Both the position numbers and the translations under genes were made by a program. From JAGQKC01 sp965223675 (GTDB taxonomy: Bacteria; Nitrospirota; Nitrospiria; Nitrospirales; UBA8639), in assembly GCA_965223675.1 (NCBI GenBank), contig OZ245013.1, positions 124,001-188,000 on the forward strand: a stretch of DNA of 64,000 nt, written 5' to 3'. Shown piece after piece: positions 54,172 through 61,612 of the stretch; position 1 is the first letter of the stretch, and every line of letters begins with the position of its first letter. The notes under the pieces are model-generated. The model had not been told where the DNA came from and did not search any database. It saw nothing but the letters and a program-made list of their open reading frames with translations.

Positions 54172-54507
54172 TTACTCAACGTCAATTTCGATGCTATCCG
54201 ATGCAGCAAGCACATCGTGATCGTGATTTGCCACTTTCACTGTAATTTGATGTTTCCCTGGGGAAATGCCGTGAAAGGTTCCCTTGAATCCTTTTTGATA
54301 TTTTCCGTCCAAATATGTATGAACATGATCGCCATGAATGCCTTTACTCAATTCATAAGTCAGGTCAAAGGTATGGCTGACGACACTCCCATTCTGTGGA
54401 GAGGTGATTTTGACTGTTGATCCATCAGCTTCGGACGCGAGAGATGGGGAGACGAATAGACAACATGCTAATGTTAAAGAGATGACAAGTTTTAGCTTAA
54501 AGGGCAT
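54172..54507 (-). CDS. Exported DUF4399-like protein
   Basis: The 111-residue protein has a Sec signal peptide (about 1-24, ending SPSLA). The mature part is a small Ig-like domain: VKITSPQNGSVVSHTFDLTYELSK, GIHGDHVHTYLDGKY and GISPGKHQITVKVANHDHDVL. The spaced His residues (HGDHVH, HDHD) suggest metal binding, perhaps copper, as in related periplasmic domains. The family call rests on the G-x-H-x-H-x-x-x-D-G and PGxH patterns. It stands 68 bp upstream of thiD on the same strand, with no evident link. Confidence 0.75.
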   Translation of the reverse strand: MPFKLKLVISLTLACCLFVSPSLASEADGSTVKITSPQNGSVVSHTFDLTYELSKGIHGDHVHTYLDGKYQKGFKGTFHGISPGKHQITVKVANHDHDVLAASDSIEIDVE

Positions 54508-54616
54508 ATTGAGTTTCCTTATTATTAAGGGTTGGTGAAACTTTGCGGCGTATGTCCAGCTACTGAAGGTAGCGGATGTTTCGTAGAATTGTAAAGATGA
54601 AGTTTTCTACTTAATC

Positions 54617-55933
54617 ATGTCTTTTCTCTCTCCCCGTGCATCATATCGATGGATCATTCTTGGTTGTTGTGTGCTGGCTTATGCTGTGTCGTTCCTTGTG
54701 CGATGGAGCTACACGGGGTTGGCTCCATATATTCGTGAAGACTTGGGTCTAGACAAGGCCGCTTTAGGCTTGTTGGGCGGGGCATTTTTTTATCCCTACG
54801 CATTAGCGCAAGTCCCTTGGGGATGGATGGCTGACCGATATGGAGGACGCTATGTTGTGGCTTGCGGTGTCATGCTGTCGGCTGTTGGACTCGCGTGTTT
54901 TGCCACGGCGACGAATTTATGGGTCGCGGTGGCTTGGCGAATGGCGCTGGGTATAGTTGCGGCAACGGCTTTTGTGCCGATTGCGAGTCTCCTGGCACAT
55001 TGGTTTTCTCAACGAGAACGAGGTTTTGCTAATGGTATCTATTATGGTCTTGGTGGAGGGCTTGGGCAAGGAACAGCTTTTTTGCTTCTCCCAATGCTAT
55101 CAGTGTACGTACTACATGACTCGATTTTTCCCATTACGGGGTGGCGAGGGTCGATGATCCTGATCGCATGTGTAGTTGGGGGCGTGGGAATCCTGTGCCT
55201 TGTTGTCTTAAGATCGTATCCGCCGCTTCAGTATGATTCAGGAGCTGACCGGACTTCCATATTTATTGAGCAAAAAACTGAAACTTATGTATTTTTCTAT
55301 TCTGTATTCAAGGATCCTATCTTTTGGTTGTTAGGAGTGTATTTTTCCTTGAGTCTTGTTGCGCTACGGCTTGTCCCAGCGTGGATTAGTCTGTATGCCA
55401 ATGACGTTTTTTTTCATGTTTGGAACTATGACCGTGATGCGGCGGTGGTGGCAGGAGGGACTATTGGGACTCTCTATACTGTCGGCCATATTGTTGGGAG
55501 TCCATTCTTAGGAAAGCTTTCTGATTGGTTGATGAAATTCGGTATTCAGCGGCTCTTTCTTCCAAGCATTTGCCTTGGCATGGGCGGTCTCATTGTTAGC
55601 CTGTTTCTTGTAAGTTCTCCGCAGCCATGGCTTTTAGGAATGGTTGCTGTATTCCTAGGTATACTGTTTCATGCGTTTCCTATCATCAATGCGACTGTTT
55701 CGGAACGCTGGGGAGTCACGACGACGGGCCGTTACCTAGGAAGCATCAATATGATTGGACAATTCTCAGGAGCCCTCGCTTTATCAGCGAGTGGGTATGT
55801 GGGAATGATGTTCTCGAACAGTGCTGGAGGACTGCTGAGTGAGTATCAAGGGATTTGGTCTGGTGTGATGGGATGCGGCATATTGGGTGCCATATGTGGA
55901 GGAATTGCCTATAGAATCATGTCTAGGCAATAG
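54617..55933 (+). CDS. Major facilitator superfamily transporter
   Basis: The 438-residue membrane protein has 12 predicted helices in two halves. The N-half has the loop 2-3 signature GWMADRYGGRYVVACGVML (the D-R-x-G-G-R form of the MFS motif A). The second half has PFLGKLSDWLMKFGIQRLFLPS at the corresponding place. It resembles anion and organic-acid carriers (ACS-like, with RWSYTGLAPYIREDLGLDKAALGLLGG). The substrate is not evident from neighbours. It is divergent from the DUF4399-like gene. Confidence 0.92.
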   Translation: MSFLSPRASYRWIILGCCVLAYAVSFLVRWSYTGLAPYIREDLGLDKAALGLLGGAFFYPYALAQVPWGWMADRYGGRYVVACGVMLSAVGLACFATATNLWVAVAWRMALGIVAATAFVPIASLLAHWFSQRERGFANGIYYGLGGGLGQGTAFLLLPMLSVYVLHDSIFPITGWRGSMILIACVVGGVGILCLVVLRSYPPLQYDSGADRTSIFIEQKTETYVFFYSVFKDPIFWLLGVYFSLSLVALRLVPAWISLYANDVFFHVWNYDRDAAVVAGGTIGTLYTVGHIVGSPFLGKLSDWLMKFGIQRLFLPSICLGMGGLIVSLFLVSSPQPWLLGMVAVFLGILFHAFPIINATVSERWGVTTTGRYLGSINMIGQFSGALALSASGYVGMMFSNSAGGLLSEYQGIWSGVMGCGILGAICGGIAYRIMSRQ

Positions 55934-56040
55934 AGCAGAGTCAAATGTTAGTATCATTCATATGGTGGCAAGAGATATCAAGCCTTAAATTTAAGACAAA
56001 GATCGGCAGGGTCAATGAAATGTGGATGAGCGGATTGGGT

Positions 56041-56406
56041 TTAGATAACCTTGTCGATGGCTTGAGAGAGTGTTGTAAAGGCACAAGGTTTTTCAAAGAT
56101 ATTTTTTATGCCAATACGCTGAGCCCGTTCCTTCAGTGAGGAAGTCAGATGGCCAGTGACGATAATGACAGGAGTCGTAGCATGATCCTTTGCATAGTGT
56201 GTTTCTAAAAAAGAGATCCCATCCATCACCGGCATTTGATTATCAGTAATGATCAACGAGAAGGATTTGGCCTTGAGCTTTTCGAGAGCGATGGCTCCGT
56301 TATCTGCTTCCGTGCAACTATAGCCTTGCATTTCTAAGAACTGACGAATACAACCACGAACAGCGACATCATCATCGACGAGAAGGACATGCTTTAAATG
56401 TTCCAT
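56041..56406 (-). CDS. Single-domain response regulator (CheY-like receiver)
   Basis: I start at ATG 56406 (CAGGA site); upstream residues in the longer frame are not domain-like. The 121-residue product is one receiver domain: HVLLVDDDVAVRGCIRQFLE (acidic pocket), IIITDNQMPVMDGISFLE style phospho-acceptor Asp, VIIVTGH with the conserved Thr, and FEKPCAF with the conserved Lys-Pro. No output domain is attached, so it probably relays phosphate or binds a target. No kinase gene adjoins. Confidence 0.93.
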   Translation of the reverse strand: MEHLKHVLLVDDDVAVRGCIRQFLEMQGYSCTEADNGAIALEKLKAKSFSLIITDNQMPVMDGISFLETHYAKDHATTPVIIVTGHLTSSLKERAQRIGIKNIFEKPCAFTTLSQAIDKVI

Positions 56407-57107
56407 AGTCCTGTTACTCAAAGCCTTAAACTCGCCGCTCTGAGTTGAGCTGCAAACACAATGAGACATCAATTCCTATGTGGCCGCTTTATAGTGGTAC
56501 GCTTGCTTTTTTGCAAGTCAAGTAATGAATGGTGGCGGAGAGACCAATGAGAAGGTGGCTGACGAGGAGGCCAGGTCCTCGGTGCGGCGTGGATCCCGGT
56601 GTCCCCATAGAGGTTCAGTCTCTCCGCCAAATCGATATGCCCTTTGACGCATTTAGGTAATACAGTTGTGAGGCAAAGTTTATTCCATTTTAGGGACTAT
56701 GATTCTAACTTACTTAAAAACAATTGTTTACGAAGATAATTTGATAAAAAACCTTGGTGTCACTGTATGCTGTGTGAAGGTGATTGCCTACATATTCCAT
56801 GGTACAGTTCTATAAGTAAATAAAAGATTGATGCAATAAGATTGGCTCTTCGAAGCTGTAGGGATTGGAGTACAGTAGCACGAAATAGTGTAGTGATGAT
56901 GTCATCATGATAAAGTGACAGCATGCAAGAGAATTTTCATTGTAATTGGCTGGAATTAAAGGACTTTTACTCATTCAATTTGTGCCGCCATTACTTCTCA
57001 TTACCACTCATTCTTTGAGAGAAATATCCCAGAGATGGGAGCCAATGCATAATGATCAAGAACAAGACCACAGGATTAATCTACAGAAAACTCGAAAGGG
57101 GATACGT
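56407..57107. other. Intergenic region holding a structured GC-rich element
   Basis: About 700 bp without a supported protein gene. Apart from the inverted-repeat element at 56533-56629 (separate entry), it is AT-rich and includes the promoters of the VOC gene and of the receiver gene. The frame of 56946 to 57107 upstream of the VOC start looks non-coding. Confidence 0.45.
56533..56629. ncRNA. Candidate structured RNA with an 11-bp terminal stem
   Basis: GGCGGAGAGAC at the left and GTCTCTCCGCC at the right are perfect inverted repeats about 75 nt apart. Inside lies a second perfect stem CGAGGA/TCCTCG with a 7-nt loop. The segment is strikingly G+C-rich inside AT-rich flanks, as RNA genes often are in AT-rich genomes. 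I could not match it to tRNA, tRNA-Sec, SRP RNA or a known riboswitch. Strand is undetermined. No T-run follows either end. A miniature transposon is the alternative, but no target duplication is seen. Confidence 0.4.
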
Positions 57108-57518
57108 ATGAGTGTTCAAGTCTATGGGGTGAATCATGTCGTTATCGAAGTTGACGATGCTCAAACGGCTGTCGACTTCTATGGAGATGTTTTTCAACTT
57201 GAAATGCTAAGGGGTGGAGAGGGAGCGGCTTGGTGCAAGCTCGGAGAACATCAATTTCTCGCAATATTTGAAGTCGAAGAGCTTAAGCCTGATCGTATGA
57301 AGCATTTTGGAATTATGGTTCGCGACGAAATGCAGATTCAGGAGGTTCGCGAAAAAATCACGAAGAAATATGGCTTAGAAGTCCATCCGGACTTTCGCTG
57401 TGATTTCCGTGATCCTTGGGGAAATCGGATACAGGTTGGAGATCTGCATGACGAGTCCCTAGTGTGGTTGCTTCCTTATCGAGAGATTCAAGATTTAAAA
57501 ATTTCTTTTTCACAGTAG
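57108..57518 (+). CDS. VOC/glyoxalase-fold dioxygenase-like protein
   Basis: I start at ATG 57108 because AAAGGGG lies just upstream and the domain begins there. The 136-residue protein is a single vicinal-oxygen-chelate unit pair: YGVNHVVIEVDDAQTAVDFYGDVF, then KHFGIMVRDEMQIQEVREKI and CDFRDPWGNRIQVGDL. His and Glu-type metal ligands are in the expected places (NHVVIEV; NRIQVGD). The substrate is unknown. The next gene, 43 bp on, is an exported intradiol dioxygenase, so a common aromatic substrate is conceivable. Confidence 0.85.
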   Translation: MSVQVYGVNHVVIEVDDAQTAVDFYGDVFQLEMLRGGEGAAWCKLGEHQFLAIFEVEELKPDRMKHFGIMVRDEMQIQEVREKITKKYGLEVHPDFRCDFRDPWGNRIQVGDLHDESLVWLLPYREIQDLKISFSQ

Positions 57519-57561
57519 TTGAGTATTCTATTGATATGTAGATTTAAGAAAAAGAATTGCT

Positions 57562-58446
57562 ATGATGCTAGGTAAGTCTTCAAAAATGAATCCATTAGAC
57601 GTCTTAGATAAGGAAGATGGTTTAGGGCCTCGACCGGCTTTCGTCACGCGACGGTCGTTTCTAAAAATAGGGGCAACGGCGATCATCGTACCAGCAATGT
57701 CTGGTTTGAGTTTCGCCGCTTCCTGTCCATCTGTGCCAAGTCCTCGTCAGACTCGAGGTCCATTTTTCCCTTATGACCATGTTGTGGCGTATCCTATTCA
57801 GGAGAATGAGAGGAACGGGTTATCCCTGGTCGAATCCAATGATAATGACTTGACTCGTATCAAGGGAAAAACAGGAAGCGCAACAGGACAGATAGTGTAT
57901 TTTTATGGACAACTCCTTCATCCACATTCTGACGAAAAGATCGGAGGAGAGAATTGTCGACCATTGGTTGGCGCCGTCGTTCTTCTTTGGCAGGCGAATT
58001 TTTCTGGGCAGTATAATCATCAATTAGACCAGGCTGACCATGCGAGCTTCTCTCATCCTAAGACAGGAGTTATGATAGAGCGAGTCCATGATGATTCTTT
58101 TCAATATTGGGGAAAAGCTATCACGGATGCGAATGGACAATTCCACTTTAAGACGATATTGCCTGGATTTTATCCAGCAGCTGATGACTGGTATCGTCCT
58201 CCGCATTTACATTTTTCTATTCGTGCAAAAGGGTATCCAGAGTTTGTGACGCAAACATATTTCTCCGGACAAGACCTTCCTGGTATCGATATCATTTCTG
58301 ATTTAAATGAAAAAGACCTGATCTTACATGATTCGCATATGACTTCTGAACATCAAAAACAGGTGATTGTCGAATATAAAAAGGATCCTCATGGCATACT
58401 GACCGATGGTCTTGTTGGTTCTTGTAAATTTTTACTTGTTGCCTAA
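57562..58446 (+). CDS. Tat-exported intradiol ring-cleavage dioxygenase-like protein
   Basis: The 294-residue protein has a twin-arginine signal in an extended N-terminus (TRRSFLKIGATAIIVPAMSG, about 29-48). The core resembles the protocatechuate 3,4-dioxygenase fold: RQTRGPFFP, GAVVLLWQANFSGQYNHQ, FHFKTILPGFYPAADDWYRPPHLHFSI with the Tyr and His-x-His Fe(III) ligands, and VTQTYFSGQD. Known members open catechols between the hydroxyls. Export as a folded enzyme suggests extracytoplasmic oxidation of aromatic compounds or crosslinks. It follows the VOC gene by 43 bp. Confidence 0.87.
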   Translation: MMLGKSSKMNPLDVLDKEDGLGPRPAFVTRRSFLKIGATAIIVPAMSGLSFAASCPSVPSPRQTRGPFFPYDHVVAYPIQENERNGLSLVESNDNDLTRIKGKTGSATGQIVYFYGQLLHPHSDEKIGGENCRPLVGAVVLLWQANFSGQYNHQLDQADHASFSHPKTGVMIERVHDDSFQYWGKAITDANGQFHFKTILPGFYPAADDWYRPPHLHFSIRAKGYPEFVTQTYFSGQDLPGIDIISDLNEKDLILHDSHMTSEHQKQVIVEYKKDPHGILTDGLVGSCKFLLVA

Positions 58447-58719
58447 AAACTTTTCTTCTTCTTTATTTTTAGTTACTCATTCATATCCTTCAAGTTGTCA
58501 AAATAATCCTCTATTTTCTATAGATTTCAGTAACCACGAATTGGAACGGGGTGCTCAAGGTGTGCATGCCTTTAAGTATGATGATAAAAAAAAGAGCTTG
58601 CGAGTGTGAAAGAACGTATCGACATAGAGAAAATCTGAATAAAGCCTTGACTTGGAAGTATTTCGCCCCATAGCTTGAATGAAATAGATGTCAAATGAAT
58701 TTTTAGGAAGGAGAACACG

Positions 58720-59556
58720 ATGAAATTAAAGGAAATACTACTCGTTATGTTTAAATTAAGTCTTGTGATGGTGATCCTGGGTGGGTGTCACTCGAAGCTC
58801 CAAACCAGGGTACTCAGCGAAGATTTTCCGCCAGAACCAGAAGTTGTTGACCTTCAAGAGTCTCTACCTATAGAGGTCTCTGAGAGCGCAGTGGAAGAAC
58901 CTGAAATATCTGGTAGGGAAGAAGCGGAATTATCTAGAGCTAACTCAGATGATATCCCGGTTGAGCCTTCTCCTCAACCAGCTCAACCGGCTGTCCTTGA
59001 AACTGCGCCACAATCGATCTTTGCCACTCCTCAAGAAAATCCTGATTTGTCCACTGAGCCATTTGAAGTGGATTCAGGGGACATTCCTGCTGAACCTATG
59101 GATCCAATGAGAAGTCTTGAAGTGCAGGAGGATCCGATGCCTCTTCAACAACCATTGGAAGTCGCAAAGCTGAGTCCTCAAGAACCAGAAATATTCCCCA
59201 CTGAAGCCGCAGAGGAGCTTCTCAAAAATTTGGAAGATGTGTATTTTGATTATGATCGATTCGGAGTTCGTGAGGAAGCATTTCCTCGATTGGCGGCGAA
59301 TGCAGAAGTGTTATCCTCTCAATTCGCAGGCCGAACGGTTGTCCTTGAAGGTCACTGTGATGCGCGAGGCACGGAAAGTTACAATATGATTCTTGGCAAG
59401 CGTCGCGCTCGAGCTGTTAAGGATTTTTTGGTGGATCTTGGTATTCCTCGTGAGAATTTAGATATCGTCAGTCTCGGCAAAGAAAAGCCGGTTTGTACGG
59501 AACAGACTCATGAGTGTTGGGCGGAAAACCGTCGGGTACATTTCGCTGTGCGGTAG
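58720..59556 (+). CDS. Pal/OmpA-C lipoprotein
   Basis: AAGGAG precedes the ATG. The 278-residue protein has a signal peptide with lipobox VILGGC and then about 140 residues of Pro/Glu-rich linker (PVEPSPQPAQPAVLETAPQ and related). The OmpA-like peptidoglycan-binding domain follows (about 168-278): VYFDYDRFGVREEAFPRLAANAEVL style start, LEGHCDARGTESYNMILGKRRA and NRRVHFAVR. It anchors the outer membrane to peptidoglycan. The linker is longer than in E. coli Pal. No tol genes are adjacent. Confidence 0.9.
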   Translation: MKLKEILLVMFKLSLVMVILGGCHSKLQTRVLSEDFPPEPEVVDLQESLPIEVSESAVEEPEISGREEAELSRANSDDIPVEPSPQPAQPAVLETAPQSIFATPQENPDLSTEPFEVDSGDIPAEPMDPMRSLEVQEDPMPLQQPLEVAKLSPQEPEIFPTEAAEELLKNLEDVYFDYDRFGVREEAFPRLAANAEVLSSQFAGRTVVLEGHCDARGTESYNMILGKRRARAVKDFLVDLGIPRENLDIVSLGKEKPVCTEQTHECWAENRRVHFAVR

Positions 59557-59608
59557 TTCGTCTGTTTCAAGGAACACGGTGTAGGTAAACAAAGTTGAAG
59601 ACATAAAA

Positions 59609-59634
59609 ATTCCCCGTCTGTGTAGGCGGGGAAT
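59609..59634 (+). terminator. Strong hairpin after the Pal-like gene
   Basis: ATTCCCCGTC-TGTGTA-GGCGGGGAAT forms a 10-bp stem (one G-U pair) with a 6-nt loop, about 50 bp after the Pal-like stop. On the plus strand the tail lacks a T-run. On the minus strand TTTTT follows it, so it may work in both directions. Confidence 0.7.
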
Positions 59635-59644
59635 CTAATATCAC

Positions 59645-60670
59645 TTGTTTCCTCTTCTCTCCTTGTCTACTTTTTTTTTCAAGCCCCGTTCTCAATTACA
59701 TGGCAATCTCTTGCCATCTTTCGTTTTTGTTCCACTGATATGGATTCTTGGAATTTATCCTCTGCAAGCCCACGGCAGTCACTCTCAAGAACAGATTCCG
59801 CAAAAAGGTCCCGCCTCCGATCATCACCTCGTTTATGTGTCTGATTATTTCGCGTTTATCGGTCAGGATGCTTTAGGGCATGTGGCATTGGCTTTGGACA
59901 ACAACCGTGGCAAAGATGGTGAAAGCTACCAAGCGGAACATTTTGCAATACTCCATGACGAAGAGAAAGGGTGGATGGACATTCAAGGAAATGGGCCTTA
60001 TGACAATGTTGCCCGAGAATTAAATTCAATTCCAGATTCGGCCATATTCCAATTTCAGGGTAATCCTGAACTGGGCATGACGATTCGCAGTGAATCGAAT
60101 GAATTGACACTGAAGATTTCTCCTATCTTAAAGGCGCTTCATCGCACGCATCATGGAGGTGAGATAGAGATGGGGTCGGCTTCAGCTATACTTCAATGGG
60201 CAGATCGAACGCTGAAAGGACGTGTGATATATGAATATTTGATGATTCCTGATTTCAATCGTCTTTCTCGAACTTATTGGGGACTGTGGAAAGAATTTCA
60301 GGGGTTCTACCTTTCACTAGATGGAGTGGGAGATTTGTATATTCACAGTCAACAAAGCGAAAAGCTTACACCTTTACTAGGAGAGCTAGAAGGATTTGTC
60401 ACAATTGATGAAAAACCTGAACGGTTTCAAGTGCTACAGTTAACTCCACTGCGTTTTCGTCAGGGGCTAGGGTTCTACAGATGGCCCATGGGTTGGGCGA
60501 TTCGCTGGGTGACGTCGGATGGTGCGGGAAGTGTTCAACTAGAGCTATCACAGTTTCATCGAATAGCAAACTGGGTAATTGGCGGGTTTGCAATGGGCAT
60601 CGTTAAAGGTTCGATACAGTATGAAGGACGAATGATCCCCGTCTATGGAATGACGGAACTCATCATGTAA
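59645..60670 (+). CDS. Exported hypothetical protein, possibly lipocalin/AttH-like
   Basis: The 341-residue frame (TTG start; start uncertain) has a hydrophobic N-terminal segment ending near GIYPLQAHGSHSQ, consistent with a signal peptide. The mature part is beta-rich with many aromatic residues: YVSDYFAFIGQDALGHVALALD, GRVIYEYLMIPDFNRLSRTYW, GFYRWPMGWAIRWVTSDGAG. The layout is reminiscent of CrtC/AttH-type hydroxyneurosporene synthase-like proteins, but I cannot confirm the family. It is followed by a hairpin and the long nxrA leader. Confidence 0.65.
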   Translation: MFPLLSLSTFFFKPRSQLHGNLLPSFVFVPLIWILGIYPLQAHGSHSQEQIPQKGPASDHHLVYVSDYFAFIGQDALGHVALALDNNRGKDGESYQAEHFAILHDEEKGWMDIQGNGPYDNVARELNSIPDSAIFQFQGNPELGMTIRSESNELTLKISPILKALHRTHHGGEIEMGSASAILQWADRTLKGRVIYEYLMIPDFNRLSRTYWGLWKEFQGFYLSLDGVGDLYIHSQQSEKLTPLLGELEGFVTIDEKPERFQVLQLTPLRFRQGLGFYRWPMGWAIRWVTSDGAGSVQLELSQFHRIANWVIGGFAMGIVKGSIQYEGRMIPVYGMTELIM

Positions 60671-61612
60671 CGAACGCGATAAATAAATTTCTCGTATTTG
60701 TGATTCGCTGTATCGAGCCAACTCCTATGCACAAAAGCTGGCTCGTCGTTTCCTTTCTGCCGGCCAATGGCGCGTTCCCTCGCAGACTGACGTATTCAGG
60801 GTAATGTCAGTTGCAAAGATGAGCCAAGACTTTTTTGAACGGACCCCGGGCTTTTGACGCACCAAGTGGTCGTAGGCATTTTAGGCCTCTTGATATCCTC
60901 TGCATTCAACACTCCTATCCTGTTTTAACCGCCATACTCTGTTCCCCTGCGTAACCTGTACGAAGTAACGCGTTCATCCTTGTCTATGTTCAAAAAGGTA
61001 ACCGCTGTGTGGCGAGAAAAAATTATTGAACAGGCCAATTCCTGTATCGTGTGGTGAGGCAAGCTTGTCCATGATCTATTGAATGGTACTCGTCAAGCAA
61101 GCCACCATTCAGCATGTGGCTTCCAGAGTACGACATGTTTTAGCTTTGATGTGTCCCCCGTTCTCACTTCCCTTAGGCTCACTATGAGTCCACTTCCGTT
61201 CCCCTATTTGGAGAATGTCTCTTTATTCTTCTTCCGCACGGACCCTTGAAACATAATTGCATGCACGGGGATTCCATGAAATTTTCAAGGGATCAATTGT
61301 CGTCGTGATTGAATAGCCTTCGCGTTAAATTAAAATTTCACTGATATTTCAAATGGTTACTGCACACGATGTTTTATGAAAACTCAGGCATATGGGTTGC
61401 TAGTGAGTACATTATTCTTAGCAACCTGAAGTCTGCGTTCAGGGTGGGCGTGCGTATCTTGGAGAAACTTCTTTTGATGATGATGACTATGGATCTTCAA
61501 ATGAGAAAAAAGGAGGAGGAGAAAAAGTATAAAGGCGTAGAGTAATTGGGTTAGCCGTCTCATGTATTTATTTTCTTATTTACCTCATGGTGACTAGTGA
61601 AAGGAGCAGTCT
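60671..61612. other. Long gene-poor leader upstream of nxrA
   Basis: About 940 bp with no supported gene. It contains a hairpin at 60714-60745 and short purine-rich runs (AAAAAAGGAGGAGGAG near 61505). The last bases hold the AAGGAGCAG ribosome site of nxrA. Such long leaders are plausible for a highly expressed, regulated respiratory gene. I cannot fix a promoter. Confidence 0.5.
60714..60745 (+). terminator. Hairpin after the exported hypothetical gene
   Basis: CGAGCCA (60714-60720) and TGGCTCG (60739-60745) are a perfect 7-bp inverted repeat with an 18-nt loop. TCGTTTCCTTT follows, a weak pyrimidine tail. It probably terminates the gene ending at 60670. Confidence 0.5.

Noticed and set aside
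56533..56629. tRNA, tRNA-Sec or SRP RNA reading of the GC-rich hairpin element (CTCTCCG followed by CCA looked like a tRNA 3' end)
   Set aside because: No anticodon arm, no proper T-arm before the acceptor strand, and no SRP GGAA tetraloop core. Kept only as an unknown structured candidate.
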